Shown: one piece after another, positions 47,137-55,410 of the stretch
Numbering within the stretch: position 1 is the first letter of the stretch
Layout of the letters: each line of letters opens with the position of its first letter
Origin: Bradyrhizobium jicamae
GTDB taxonomy: Bacteria > Pseudomonadota > Alphaproteobacteria > Rhizobiales > Xanthobacteraceae
Assembly: GCF_018130695.1 (NCBI RefSeq)
Contig: NZ_JAFCJX010000020.1
Coordinates: 1 to 64,000 of the forward strand
Length of the DNA: 64,000 nucleotides
Direction of reading: 5' to 3'
Position numbers and translations under genes: made by a program
The notes under the pieces: generated by a model
Databases searched by the model: none
What the model was told of the DNA's origin: nothing
Seen by the model: only the letters and a program-made list of their open reading frames with translations

Positions 47137-47161
47137 GGTCTATTCCCTGCTCTCTTAGTCT

Positions 47162-47210
47162 GAGCATGATCCGATCGGAAAACCGGCGTCCACTTTTCCG
47201 GATCATGCTC
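47162..47210. repeat. Palindromic intergenic repeat (GAGCATGATC family)
   Basis: Arms GAGCATGATCCG and CGGATCATGCTC are perfect inverse copies at the two ends, with GAAAACCGG and CTTTTCC inside. It sits upstream of pheS. A decayed relative is at 3708-3753. Confidence 0.85.
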
Positions 47211-47352
47211 CCCAAATTCGGCTGGGTTGTCGCCGCCCGAAGGCCGTAACGTCAAGCAAAAAGCCGGTCATTTCGGGCACCTGATCGGCTGTCTTGAACT
47301 TGTCTCCGTAGGCGCGTTACGAAGGTGAACTTAGCTGCGGAGGTACTGCGCG

Positions 47353-47760
47353 ATGTTCTCGAAATCCTGCCTGGCCGGCCTGGTTGTCCTTGCCACGTTT
47401 GGCGTGGCACATGCGGCGACTGCGGACTGCCCGGCCAAGTCGACCCAGATGGACGACATCATCGCGTCGCTGAACGAAGCGCCGAACTGCAATGGCGCGA
47501 TGAAGGTCTTCGAGGCCTGCGAATACGGCGCCGGCGGCGATACGCAGTTTGGCGCCGTCGTCGAGAAGAAATGTGAGGCGGATTTCCTGTCCCGCCTCAA
47601 GGGCGCGCGGAGGCTGGTCTATCAGCGCGAGCTGCGCGTCTGCGACCGAAAGTACCGGAACAAGTCCGGCACCATGTACATCTCGGCCACGGCGTTCTGC
47701 CGGGCGCAGGTCGCCCAGCGTTATTCGCAGAGAGCGCTGAAGGGTCCGAAGCTCCGCTAA
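47353..47760 (+). CDS. Secreted six-cysteine protein of unknown function
   Basis: This 135-residue protein has a signal peptide (MFSKSCLAGLVVLATFGVAHA, cleavage about 21). The mature part has cysteines 26, 46, 56, 74, 97 and 116, an even number that suggests three periplasmic disulfides, and a basic C-terminus. No domain was recognised. It lies between pheS (divergent) and rplT (convergent, 13 bp between the stops). Confidence 0.7.
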   Translation: MFSKSCLAGLVVLATFGVAHAATADCPAKSTQMDDIIASLNEAPNCNGAMKVFEACEYGAGGDTQFGAVVEKKCEADFLSRLKGARRLVYQRELRVCDRKYRNKSGTMYISATAFCRAQVAQRYSQRALKGPKLR

Positions 47761-47773
47761 CGCGTAGCCTCTC

Positions 47774-48133
47774 TTAGGCCGCGAGCGCAGCCTTGGCCTT
47801 CTCGGCGATCGCCTGGAACGCAACCGGCTCGTGGATCGCGAGATCCGACAGCACCTTGCGGTCGACGGTGATGCCCGATTTGGACAGGCCGTTGATGAAC
47901 ACGCTGTAGGTCATGCCGAACGGGCGGACGGCGGCGTTGATGCGCTGGATCCAGAGCGCGCGGAAGGTGCGCTTCTTGCGCTTGCGGTCGCGGAAGGCGT
48001 ACTGGCCGGCCTTTTCGACGGCCTGCTTGGCGACGCGGATGGTGTTCTTGCGGCGGCCGTAATAGCCCTTGGCGGCCTTGTAGACTTTCTTGTGCTTGGC
48101 GTGAGCGGTCACACCGCGTTTGACGCGAGACAT
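47774..48133 (-). CDS. rplT: 50S ribosomal protein L20
   Basis: This 119-residue basic protein begins SRVKRGVTAHAKHKKVYKAAKGYYGRR, the hallmark of bL20, an early 23S rRNA-binding assembly protein. Its C-terminal region matches the family (NGLSKSGITVDRKVLSDLAIHEP). It follows rpmI by 71 bp, as in most bacteria. Confidence 0.98.
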   Translation of the reverse strand: MSRVKRGVTAHAKHKKVYKAAKGYYGRRKNTIRVAKQAVEKAGQYAFRDRKRKKRTFRALWIQRINAAVRPFGMTYSVFINGLSKSGITVDRKVLSDLAIHEPVAFQAIAEKAKAALAA

Positions 48134-48204
48134 GACGGAAATCCTTGGGTGAAGAGGTGACTGAAAGCCGCGACGACGCGGCTCGGTTCAAAGCGGAGGA
48201 GCGA

Positions 48205-48405
48205 TCAGGCGTTCGGCAAGAAGTACTTCTTGACGTTGTCGCCGTCGGTCTTGAACAGCACGCGGGTGCCGCGCAGCTGACGGATCTGCTTCTTCGTCCG
48301 CTTGATCATGCCGTGGCGCTTGCCGCGCTGGGCGTGCATGACTTTGCCGGTGGCAGTCACCTTGAAGCGCTTTTTAGCGCCCGATTTGGTCTTCAACTTG
48401 GGCAT
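48205..48405 (-). CDS. rpmI: 50S ribosomal protein L35
   Basis: This 66-residue protein begins PKLKTKSGAKKRFKVTATGKV and ends with the K-rich tail typical of bL35. It precedes rplT. Unlike the common infC-rpmI-rplT order, infC is more than 750 bp away with an opposite-strand gene in between, so rpmI-rplT needs its own promoter in 48406-48662. Confidence 0.98.
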   Translation of the reverse strand: MPKLKTKSGAKKRFKVTATGKVMHAQRGKRHGMIKRTKKQIRQLRGTRVLFKTDGDNVKKYFLPNA

Positions 48406-48662
48406 TTGGCTCTCCTATGGGCCAGCACGAAAATCGCCCGTGAGAGCGTTTTGCCGGCTAAAATGCTCGTTAGAGCGTTGGAAGTGCTGAGGTTTTTCCC
48501 GAATTGGAGAAACCCGCACGTGACGTCGCCACGGCAGCCCTTGATCAGCCGGGCGGCGAAGGCTGGGCTTATGGCAGAGGATCGGTCATTTGGCAACGAT
48601 GAACCGGGGAACGGGGTCATGTGACTGAGAGGCATTGCAGTCCAGCCTGAGGCGCGACGAAA

Positions 48663-49091
48663 ATGTCCCATCCCTCCTCCTCTTCCCGATCCTCCTCCCG
48701 ATTTGCTGCTTGTCCCCGGTTCCGCTCCGTGAGCTGGCTGGCGCTGCTGGCCTGCCTTGCGGCAGGCATGGCCCCCGGCGCCGCCGAGGCCAAGCCCGCC
48801 CGCGGCAATTATAACGGCGTCTGGAACGTGGTGTTTGCCACCACCAGGGGCGTCTGCAGCTCCGGCTACAGCGTGCCATTCATGGTGACCGGCAGCCGGG
48901 TCTCCTCGGCCGGCGGCGGCCGGGTGTCCGGCACGATCAACCGCGGCGGCGCGGTTGCGGTTGCCGTCTCGGTCGGCGCCTCCCATGCCACCGGCGGCGG
49001 CCGGCTGGTCGCAAGCTCGGGCTCCGGCACCTGGCGCGGCATCATCACCGGCGACCAGTGCAGCGGCACCTGGCAGGCGACAAGGACGTAA
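48663..49091 (+). CDS. Secreted Gly/Ser-rich small protein, function unknown
   Basis: This 142-residue protein has an Arg/Ser-rich start, then a signal-like hydrophobic stretch (WLALLACLAAGMAPGAAEA, end about 43). The beta-rich mature part has Gly/Ser repeats (SSAGGGRVSGTI, ATGGGRLVASSGSGTW) and two cysteines (CSSGYS, CSGTW) that may pair. Homology is not recognised. It lies opposite to, and between, infC and rpmI, and ends at a hairpin shared with infC. Confidence 0.65.
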   Translation: MSHPSSSSRSSSRFAACPRFRSVSWLALLACLAAGMAPGAAEAKPARGNYNGVWNVVFATTRGVCSSGYSVPFMVTGSRVSSAGGGRVSGTINRGGAVAVAVSVGASHATGGGRLVASSGSGTWRGIITGDQCSGTWQATRT

Positions 49092-49109
49092 TCAATTCGA
49101 AAACAAAAC

Positions 49110-49134
49110 GGCCCGCCAGATGATCTGACGGGCC
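49110..49134. terminator. Bidirectional hairpin between infC and a convergent gene
   Basis: GGCCCGCCAGAT and ATCTGACGGGCC pair with one mismatch. On the minus strand the stem is followed by CGTTTTGTTTTCG, giving a U-rich tail for the infC transcript. This separates infC from rpmI transcriptionally. Confidence 0.8.
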
Positions 49135-49159
49135 GCCGTGTCTCACCGCTGAATTCGAA

Positions 49160-49699
49160 TCAGCGCGGCGCCAGCACCATCACGACCTGGCGGCCCTCGA
49201 ACTTCGCGTCCTGCTCGACCTTGGCGAACTCCGCCACGTCGGCCTTCACCTTGTCCAGAAGCTTGGTGCCGATCTCTTGGTGCGCCATCTCACGACCGCG
49301 GTAACGCAAGGTGATCTTGACCTTGTCGCCTTCCTCGAAGAAGCGCTGCATCGCGCGCATCTTCACGTCATAGTCGTGATCGTCGATCATCGGGCGGAGC
49401 TTGATCTCCTTGATCTCGACGACCTTCTGCTTCTTGCGGGCTTCGGCGGCTTTCTTCTGCGCTGAATATTTGTACTTCCCGTAGTCCATGATCTTGCAGA
49501 CGGGAGGACTGACATTCGGCGAAATCTCGACGAGGTCCATTCCGACTTCCATGGCCATCTTGATGGCCACCATGGTTTCGACGGTGCCCTTGTTGACACC
49601 ATCGGCATCGATCAACTGGATCTGCGCGTTGCGGATTTCATCATTGGTGCGCGGCCCGTCTTTGGCGACGGTGGGCGGGGCTCTATTGGGACGGCGAAT
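49160..49699 (-). CDS. infC: Translation initiation factor IF-3
   Basis: This 179-residue IF-3 has an N-terminal domain (NDEIRNAQIQLIDADG) and a C-terminal domain (PMIDDHDYDVKMRAMQRFFEEGDKVKITLRYRGREMAHQEIG). It prevents premature subunit joining and checks start codons. The best start is an ATT codon at 49699-49697 (RRPNRAPPT follows), preceded by GGAGAG. Noncanonical starts of this sort are known for infC and allow IF-3 to repress itself. Longer in-frame reading from an ATG at 49768 gives a non-family N-terminus. Confidence 0.95.
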   Translation of the reverse strand: MRRPNRAPPTVAKDGPRTNDEIRNAQIQLIDADGVNKGTVETMVAIKMAMEVGMDLVEISPNVSPPVCKIMDYGKYKYSAQKKAAEARKKQKVVEIKEIKLRPMIDDHDYDVKMRAMQRFFEEGDKVKITLRYRGREMAHQEIGTKLLDKVKADVAEFAKVEQDAKFEGRQVVMVLAPR

Positions 49700-49705
49700 G
49701 GGTAA

Positions 49706-49711
49706 CTCTCC
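49706..49711 (-). promoter_or_regulatory. Ribosome-binding site that fixes the infC start
   Basis: GGAGAG on the minus strand lies 6 bp before the ATT codon, a good Shine-Dalgarno distance. No ATG or GTG in frame has such a site. Confidence 0.6.
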
Positions 49712-49958
49712 AAAGCTGTGAAGGAAGGCCGATATTTTGAAGCAAGACGCCGCGACGGGCAAGCGCACTCGCCAGTAAAGCCGGCAAAACCGTCAAATGC
49801 GCGGCATTTTGGCCACGCCCGGCACATATAGCGTGCCTTCGTGCCGCGCAAGGCGCAGTCGAGCCGTTCCACGCCTCCGGTGCGGGAGCGGCCGACGAGT
49901 TGACCACGGCCCCCGGCTGATTGAAAAGCAGGCGTCTGACACGCGAGTGACCCGAACC

Positions 49959-50753
49959 ATGAGCCAAACCGCCGCAGCCGAGCAGGAACCCGCCTTTATC
50001 TGTCTCGGCGAGGGCGCTGATCGGCGCCGGATCGCGGTGCGGGCCCGTGCTGGGACCGGTCCCGGGCTGGTCTGGCTCGGCGGTTTCAAGTCCGACATGA
50101 AGGGGACCAAGGCGATCGCGCTCGACGACTGGGCCGCCGCGCACGGCCGCGCCTGCGTCCGCTACGACTATTCCGGCCATGGCGAATCCGGCGGTGCGTT
50201 CGTCGATGGCACGATCGGCCGCTGGCTCGACGAGAGCGTCGCGGTGTTCGAGCAATTCTGCCGCGGGCCGCAAATCCTGATCGGCTCCTCGATGGGCGGC
50301 TGGATGGCGCTGCTTGTGGCGCGCGAGATCGGCCGCCGCGCGATGACGAAGGGCAAGCTCGCGGGCCTGGTGCTGATCGCGCCGGCGCCCGACTTCACCG
50401 AGGAACTGATGTGGAAAGGATTCACGCCCGAGATCCGCGCCGAGATCGAGAGCAAGGGTATGTGGTTGCGTCCCTCTGAATATGGTGACGGCACGCCGTA
50501 TCCGATCACGCGCAATTTGATCGAGGAGGGGCGCAATCATCTGCTGCTCGGCAGCAAGATCGATGTCGGCTGTCCCGTCCGCATCCTGCAGGGCGCGCAG
50601 GATCCCGACGTGCCCTGGAAGCACGCCTTCGCGCTGGCGCACCGGCTGCCGGCCGAGGATGTGGTGCTGACCATGATCCAGGATGGCGATCACCGCCTGT
50701 CGCGCCCGCAGGACATCGCGCGCATCATCGCCGCGGTGGCGGAGATCGGCTAA
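49959..50753 (+). CDS. Alpha/beta hydrolase (ABHD10-like)
   Basis: This 264-residue soluble hydrolase has oxyanion loop LVWLGGFKSDMKGTKA (about 38-53) and YDYSGHGES at 69-77. The nucleophile motif GSSMGG has Ser111, Asp is in GAQDPDVPW, and His in DGDHRLSRP. This is the order of ABHD10-type thioesterase or acyl-glucuronidase-like enzymes. The substrate is open. The ATG at 49959 is chosen; upstream in-frame codons are not family-like. It is divergent from infC across 259 bp with no other gene seen. Confidence 0.85.
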   Translation: MSQTAAAEQEPAFICLGEGADRRRIAVRARAGTGPGLVWLGGFKSDMKGTKAIALDDWAAAHGRACVRYDYSGHGESGGAFVDGTIGRWLDESVAVFEQFCRGPQILIGSSMGGWMALLVAREIGRRAMTKGKLAGLVLIAPAPDFTEELMWKGFTPEIRAEIESKGMWLRPSEYGDGTPYPITRNLIEEGRNHLLLGSKIDVGCPVRILQGAQDPDVPWKHAFALAHRLPAEDVVLTMIQDGDHRLSRPQDIARIIAAVAEIG

Positions 50754-50754
50754 A

Positions 50755-50772
50755 GTTCTCCTCAGGGAGAAC
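50755..50772 (+). promoter_or_regulatory. Hairpin covering a ribosome-binding site
   Basis: GTTCTCC and GGAGAAC pair perfectly around a TCAG loop, starting 1 bp after the hydrolase stop. The right arm contains GGGAGA, the Shine-Dalgarno of the NTF2-like gene at 50777. It could link translation of the second gene to that of the first. Confidence 0.45.
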
Positions 50773-50776
50773 GCCA

Positions 50777-51244
50777 ATGGAAATCGCAACAATGCTGCGC
50801 GCCTTCTGCGATGCCGTCGAGCAGCGCAACGGCAAGGCGTTCGCAAAGCTCTTCACGGAAGACGGCGTCTATCACGACGTGTTCTACGGCGCGTTCAAGG
50901 GCCATGAACGCATCGCCGAGATGATCGACGACTGGTTCTATCGGACCGCGACCGATTTCCGCTGGGACATGCATGAGCCCGTCAGCGATGGCGCGACGCT
51001 CTATGCGCGCTACACCTTCAGCTATCGCTCGACCTTGCCGGAAGCCAAGGGTGCGCGTGCGATGTTCGAGGGCGTCGCGATCATGCGGCTGCGTGACGGA
51101 AAGATCGCGGAGTACCACGAAGTCGCCAACACCGCGCCGGCCTTCGTCGATCTCAACTTTGCAGCCGAACGGATCGCGAAGATCGTCGGCAAGCAGGGCG
51201 CGGAGCTGCGCACGCGGCCGGAGATGGCGCGGCATTTGACGTAG
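50777..51244 (+). CDS. NTF2/SnoaL-like protein
   Basis: This 155-residue single-domain protein of the NTF2-like cone fold has an N-terminal helix (TMLRAFCDAVEQRNGKAFAKLF), then FTEDGVYHDVFYGAFKGHERIAEMI and the beta sheet KIAEYHEVANTAPAFV. SnoaL-like members act as cyclases, isomerases, dehydratases or ligand binders; this one cannot be further assigned. It lies 23 bp after the hydrolase gene, probably in one operon. Confidence 0.82.
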   Translation: MEIATMLRAFCDAVEQRNGKAFAKLFTEDGVYHDVFYGAFKGHERIAEMIDDWFYRTATDFRWDMHEPVSDGATLYARYTFSYRSTLPEAKGARAMFEGVAIMRLRDGKIAEYHEVANTAPAFVDLNFAAERIAKIVGKQGAELRTRPEMARHLT

Positions 51245-51249
51245 CCTTC

Positions 51250-51335
51250 CGTCATTGCGAGGAGCGAAGCGACGAAGCAATCCATCGCTCTGCGTGCGCG
51301 GATGCATGGATTGCTTCGCTTCGCTCGCAATGACG
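51250..51335. repeat. Palindromic intergenic repeat (CGTCATTGCGAG family)
   Basis: It begins CGTCATTGCGAGGAGCGAAG and ends with the complementary GCTTCGCTCGCAATGACG, with GAAGCAATCCAT/ATGGATTGCTTC inside. It separates two convergent genes. Confidence 0.85.
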
Positions 51336-51345
51336 ATGAGGAGAC

Positions 51346-52143
51346 CTACGGCGGCGGGACGTTGGTCATCGGCTTGCGCTGGGCCAGCGCGGCGACCGTC
51401 GAGGTGCCGATCGGGCCCTTCTCGTCATAGAGCCAGCATTCGCCGATCGCGATGCCCTCGCTGGCGTGATGGTTCACCACGTCGAAACCGATCCATGGCG
51501 ACACCGGCAGGCGGTGCAGATACAGCGTGACGTCGCTGTTGATGTAGCCGAGCCCGTGATCGCCGGCATTGGCGAAGGGGCTCGCGAAATCCGCGCCTGT
51601 CGCGACACGGACGAACGGCGACATCGGCGTGCCCTCGACGAGGTCGCGGACCTCGCTCATCCACAATCGCCGCGGCCCGAGCGAGCCCATGTGGCCGACA
51701 ATCGGCCGCGTCGTCCATTTGCCGTTCATGCCGAGCCTTGGATCGGTCGGAGCCGGGATCGTGTCGGGCAGCGGCGCGTCCCAGTTGGCGGGCGACCAGA
51801 CATTGCCCGGCGCATTTTCCGTCCGGCGCAACAACTGACACGAGGCGCGCGCCATCCTGATGCCGCCGGACAAGAACTCCGCTTCCACCACCTTGATTCG
51901 CAGGCCCTCGCGGACGAGTTTTGTCGTCACTTCCACCGGCGTCTGGACGTTCGGCAGCCGAAACATGTCGACCGTCAGTCGCGCCGGGACGAAGTCGTCG
52001 GAGCCGTGACGCTCCTCGATCACATGGCCGAGCAGACCGACCACGACGCGACCATGCATCGAGTTCGGATCCCACGGCCCGTTTGAGACTGGATTGGGGA
52101 TGAAAGCGTCGCCGCGTTTGGCGAAGAATGGCTGTTGTGTCAT
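51346..52143 (-). CDS. Acyl-CoA thioesterase family protein
   Basis: This 265-residue protein is built as two hotdog domains in TesB-like order (MHGRVVVGLLGHVIE in the first; GLGYINSDVTLYLHRLPVSPWIGFDVVNHH in the second, with the acidic SNSDV-like loop). The ATG at 52143 (MTQQPFFAKRG) is used; the frame runs further upstream through a repeat but without family features. It probably hydrolyses acyl-CoA thioesters; chain-length preference unknown. Confidence 0.82.
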   Translation of the reverse strand: MTQQPFFAKRGDAFIPNPVSNGPWDPNSMHGRVVVGLLGHVIEERHGSDDFVPARLTVDMFRLPNVQTPVEVTTKLVREGLRIKVVEAEFLSGGIRMARASCQLLRRTENAPGNVWSPANWDAPLPDTIPAPTDPRLGMNGKWTTRPIVGHMGSLGPRRLWMSEVRDLVEGTPMSPFVRVATGADFASPFANAGDHGLGYINSDVTLYLHRLPVSPWIGFDVVNHHASEGIAIGECWLYDEKGPIGTSTVAALAQRKPMTNVPPP

Positions 52144-52190
52144 GGCCCGCGACCATGACGGGAAGGGCGCGGTGAAATCAAGTCTCTCTA

Positions 52191-52290
52191 AACCCTCATC
52201 CTGAGGAACGCGCAGCGCGTCTCGAAGGTTGAGGCCACAGGCCGGGCCTCGTGGTTCGAGACGCGCTACGCGCTCCTCACCATGAGGGTT
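52191..52290. repeat. Palindromic intergenic repeat (AACCCTCAT family)
   Basis: Arms AACCCTCATCCTGAGGA and its complement ending ATGAGGGTT enclose CGCGCAGCGCGTCTCGAA and TTCGAGACGCGCTACGCG. The right end touches the queG stop codon. Confidence 0.85.
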
Positions 52291-53476
52291 AGACAATCCC
52301 TGCGACCTGCCATTCCTGCCGTACATTTTCGTCCTTGTCGTCGGCCCGTGAGGCCAATGCGGCAAGCTCATTCCGATCGATCAACTCCGACAGTGCCCAC
52401 ACCGCCGCACCGCGTACCAGTGGGCTCTCATCATCGAGCAATCGCCGCGCCTCCGCGGCCAGAGACGCATCGTCGGAGTTGCCGATCGCAATCAGCACAT
52501 TGCGCACGAAGCGGTCGCGGCCGATGCGCTTGACCGGGGATTTGGCGAACAGCGCACGGAACGCGGTGTCGTCGAGCCGTGCGAGGTCCGACAACGCCGG
52601 CGCACGCAGCTCATCGCGTGCGGCGAGTTTTGCCTCGCGCCCCGCTTGCGCGAACTTGTTCCAGGGGCACACGGCGAGGCAATCGTCGCAGCCATAGATG
52701 CGATTGCCGATGGCCTTGCGAAACTCGCGCGGGATCGGTCCCTTGTTCTCGATGGTCAGATACGAGATGCAGCGCCGCGCATCGAGCTTGTAGGGCGCGG
52801 GGAATGCCGCGGTCGGACAGATGTCCTGACACGCGGTGCAAGAGCCGCAATGATCGACATCGCCTTCATCGCGCGGCAAATCGGATGCCGAGAAGATTGC
52901 GCCGAGGAACAGCCATGATCCGAACTCGCGCGAGACCAGGTTGGTGTGCTTGCCTTGCCAGCCGAGGCCGGCGGCTTGCGCCAGCGGCTTCTCCATGACA
53001 GCGGCGGTGTCGACGAACACTTTCACCTCGTCGCCGGACATTGCGACCAGCCAGCGCGCCAATGTCTTCAAGCGCTTCTTGATCACGTCGTGATAGTCGT
53101 CGCCCTGCGCATAGGCCGAGATCGTGCCGATGGTCTTGCGCGTCAACGCGTCGAGTGGATTCGCATCCGGTCCGTAATTGACGCCGAGCATGATGATCGA
53201 GCGCACGCCCGGCCACAGCACGCGCGGATCGGCGCGGCGTTCGGGATTCGCTGCGAGCCAGTCCATGTCGCCATGGCCGCCGCCGGCGAGGAACTCGAGA
53301 AAATATCGGCCGGCCTGCGTGGTCGCATCGGGATCAGTGACACCGATGACGCCGAAGCCGAGCGCCTGCGCTTCGCGCACCAGCGCCGCCTTGAGATCAG
53401 CGGGAGAGAGCTTGACCGCCTGGTTCAGAAGTCGAGGTCCACATAGGTGCGCGATGCCGGCACCCCCGCCAGCCAC
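52289..53476 (-). CDS. queG: Epoxyqueuosine reductase
   Basis: QueG reduces epoxyqueuosine to queuosine in the wobble base of tRNA, using cobalamin and two 4Fe-4S clusters. The sequence shows GHGDMDWLA, the two ferredoxin-like cysteine motifs CGSCTACQDICP and CDDCLAVCP, and HEAT-like C-terminal repeats. The core (VREAQALGFGVIGVTD onward) begins at about 53380. The start is uncertain: GTG at 53476 is taken here because GTG at 53380 would cut into the first helix, and it overlaps the GST gene by about 50 bp. Confidence 0.9.
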   Translation of the reverse strand: MAGGGAGIAHLCGPRLLNQAVKLSPADLKAALVREAQALGFGVIGVTDPDATTQAGRYFLEFLAGGGHGDMDWLAANPERRADPRVLWPGVRSIIMLGVNYGPDANPLDALTRKTIGTISAYAQGDDYHDVIKKRLKTLARWLVAMSGDEVKVFVDTAAVMEKPLAQAAGLGWQGKHTNLVSREFGSWLFLGAIFSASDLPRDEGDVDHCGSCTACQDICPTAAFPAPYKLDARRCISYLTIENKGPIPREFRKAIGNRIYGCDDCLAVCPWNKFAQAGREAKLAARDELRAPALSDLARLDDTAFRALFAKSPVKRIGRDRFVRNVLIAIGNSDDASLAAEARRLLDDESPLVRGAAVWALSELIDRNELAALASRADDKDENVRQEWQVAGIV

Positions 53477-54117
53477 TCGCTGAGCAGCGGGCGGAACGAC
53501 GGGCGGGATTTCACCCGCGCGTACCACGCCTTTGCCGCGTCGTCCTCGCTCCATGGCACATCGCCCAGATAGTCGATCGCCGAAAGATGCGCCGCGGCGG
53601 CGAGATCCGCGTAGGTCAGACGGTCGCCGGCGAGATAGTTCCGCGTCTTCGCGAGCCAGCCGATATAGGTCAGATGATAGCGCACATTGACCTTGGCCGC
53701 GCGCATCACGTCCGGCGCCGGCGGGCCGCCGCCATTCTCCTCGCTCATGAAACGCTTGTAGATGCGTTCCGTCACCAGCGGGTTGGACGCCTCTTCGAAG
53801 AATTTCTCGTTGAACCACGCCATGAGCCGGCGCACCTCGATCCGCTCGGCCATCGAGACCGGCAGCAGGCGCCGTTCGCCGACCTCGAGCCCATGCGCCT
53901 CGTCGAGATATTCGGCGATGATCGGCGCCCCCGGAATCGGCGGAAAGCCCTCGGCGATCAGCGTCGGCGTGGTCGCGGCCGGGTTGAGCGCCAGATAGGC
54001 CTCGCGCCGTTCCCAGACCCGTTCCTCCACCAGACGCAGATCGAGGCCGTACTCGCCAAGCACCAGGCGAATGAAGCGCGACTGCGGGCAGAACGGATGG
54101 TGATACAGCGTGTACAT
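53425..54117 (-). CDS. Glutathione S-transferase family protein
   Basis: This 230-residue cytosolic GST has the N-terminal thioredoxin-like domain YTLYHHPFCPQSRFIRLVLGEYG, in which the Ser/Cys active-site region follows HPF. NPAATTPTLIAEG carries the cis-proline region, and PIIAEYLDE the glutathione contact. A helical C-domain follows (GDRLTYADLAAAAHLSAIDYLGD). It is transcribed upstream of queG, with overlapping ends. Confidence 0.9.
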   Translation of the reverse strand: MYTLYHHPFCPQSRFIRLVLGEYGLDLRLVEERVWERREAYLALNPAATTPTLIAEGFPPIPGAPIIAEYLDEAHGLEVGERRLLPVSMAERIEVRRLMAWFNEKFFEEASNPLVTERIYKRFMSEENGGGPPAPDVMRAAKVNVRYHLTYIGWLAKTRNYLAGDRLTYADLAAAAHLSAIDYLGDVPWSEDDAAKAWYARVKSRPSFRPLLSEWLAGVPASRTYVDLDF

Positions 54118-54369
54118 GAAGTCCTTGGTAGTTTTACGGCGCTTAACAAACCATCAACCCGGCACAATCGCGACCGGTTCGGCCTTGCTGCCGCCTCATT
54201 GCCGCATCCTCACGCGAACCGGTAGTCGCCTCAGGTCACAGGCAGGTTTCGAAAACGCTATAGCCGAGCAAATCAGTCAGGCAACCTATGTTTGCCGGTT
54301 TTTTGCGATTGCAGCATAGGGACGAATAGGCGAGAAGGGCCCACTTTCCACAACAAGGCAGGCCAAATC

Positions 54370-55176
54370 ATGATGTCGGACACGTTGCGGGCGGTGATTC
54401 TGGGCATTGTCGAGGGCGTGACAGAATTCCTCCCGGTGTCGTCGACGGGCCATTTGCTGCTGGCGGAACGGTTCTTCAATCTCGGCGAAGGCAATTTCTG
54501 GAAGAGCTTTGCCATCCTGATCCAGCTCGGCGCGATCCTCGCCATCGTCGCGCTCTACTTCGTCAAGCTGTCGCGCGTCGCGATCGGCATGTTCACCAAT
54601 GCCGACGACCGCCGCTTCGTGATCGGCGTGCTGCTCGCGTTCCTGCCGGCCGTGGTGATCGGCCTGATCGCCGGCAAATACATCAAGGAAGTGCTGTTCA
54701 ATCCCTGGGTCGTCTGCTTCACGCTGATCGTCGGCGGCGCCGTCCTGCTGTGGGTCGACCAACTCGAGCTCAAGCCGCATGAGGACGACGCGACGCGCTT
54801 TCCGCTGATGACCTATTTCTGGATCGGCCTCGCGCAGTGCCTCGCCATGATCCCGGGCGTGTCGCGCTCCGGCGCCAGCATCGTGGCGGCGATGCTGCTC
54901 GGCGCGGAGAAGCGCGCGGCGGCGGAATTCTCGTTCTTCCTGGCGATCCCGACCATGGTCGGCGCCTTCGCCTACGATTTCTACAAGAACCGCGGCGACT
55001 TCTCGTCCGACAACATGACGATCATCGCGATCGGCTTCGTGGTGTCGTTCATCACCGCGATCATTGTGGTGAAGGCGTTCCTCAACTTCGTCACCCGCCG
55101 CGGCTTCACCTTCTTCGCCTGGTGGCGCGTGATCGCCGGCACCCTCGGCCTGATCGCGCTGGCGATGGGGAAATAA
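54370..55176 (+). CDS. uppP: Undecaprenyl-diphosphatase UppP/BacA
   Basis: This 268-residue inner-membrane enzyme recycles undecaprenyl pyrophosphate to the monophosphate carrier used for peptidoglycan and O-antigen. The motif GIVEGVTEFLPVSSTGHL carries the E-xxx-E site near residues 15-19 and the PVSSTGH loop, and PGVSRSGASI is the second signature. About eight helices are predicted. The start may be either of two adjacent ATGs at 54370 and 54373. A gene-free stretch of 252 bp upstream holds its promoter region. Confidence 0.96.
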   Translation: MMSDTLRAVILGIVEGVTEFLPVSSTGHLLLAERFFNLGEGNFWKSFAILIQLGAILAIVALYFVKLSRVAIGMFTNADDRRFVIGVLLAFLPAVVIGLIAGKYIKEVLFNPWVVCFTLIVGGAVLLWVDQLELKPHEDDATRFPLMTYFWIGLAQCLAMIPGVSRSGASIVAAMLLGAEKRAAAEFSFFLAIPTMVGAFAYDFYKNRGDFSSDNMTIIAIGFVVSFITAIIVVKAFLNFVTRRGFTFFAWWRVIAGTLGLIALAMGK

Positions 55177-55410
55177 GCTTCTTCACCTCTCCCCGCCCTT
55201 TTGCGGGGAGAGGTCGCCGCGCTCTTGCGCGGCGGGTGAGGGGCTGTGCACGGCGGTGCGCCTGCAATCAGCCTCTCCAACTCCCCGATCAACGCAGTCG
55301 GCACGCTGTGAGCTTGCGGCGCGAGTGTGCCATGCCCCTCACCCGCCGCCTGCGCTACCGCTCCGGCGTCGACCTCTCCCCGCAGAAGGGCGGGGAGAGG
55401 TGAAAAGCTT
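55175..55410. repeat. MITE-like composite palindrome between uppP and NDUFA9-like gene
   Basis: The outer arms AAGCTTCTTCACCTCTCCCC and GGGGAGAGGTGAAAAGCTT are almost complementary. Each is followed by a further CTCTCCCCGC hairpin and by CGGGTGAGGGG/CCCCTCACCCG halves. The middle is unique sequence. It has the same architecture as 1579-1712 and 42942-43071. Confidence 0.75.
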
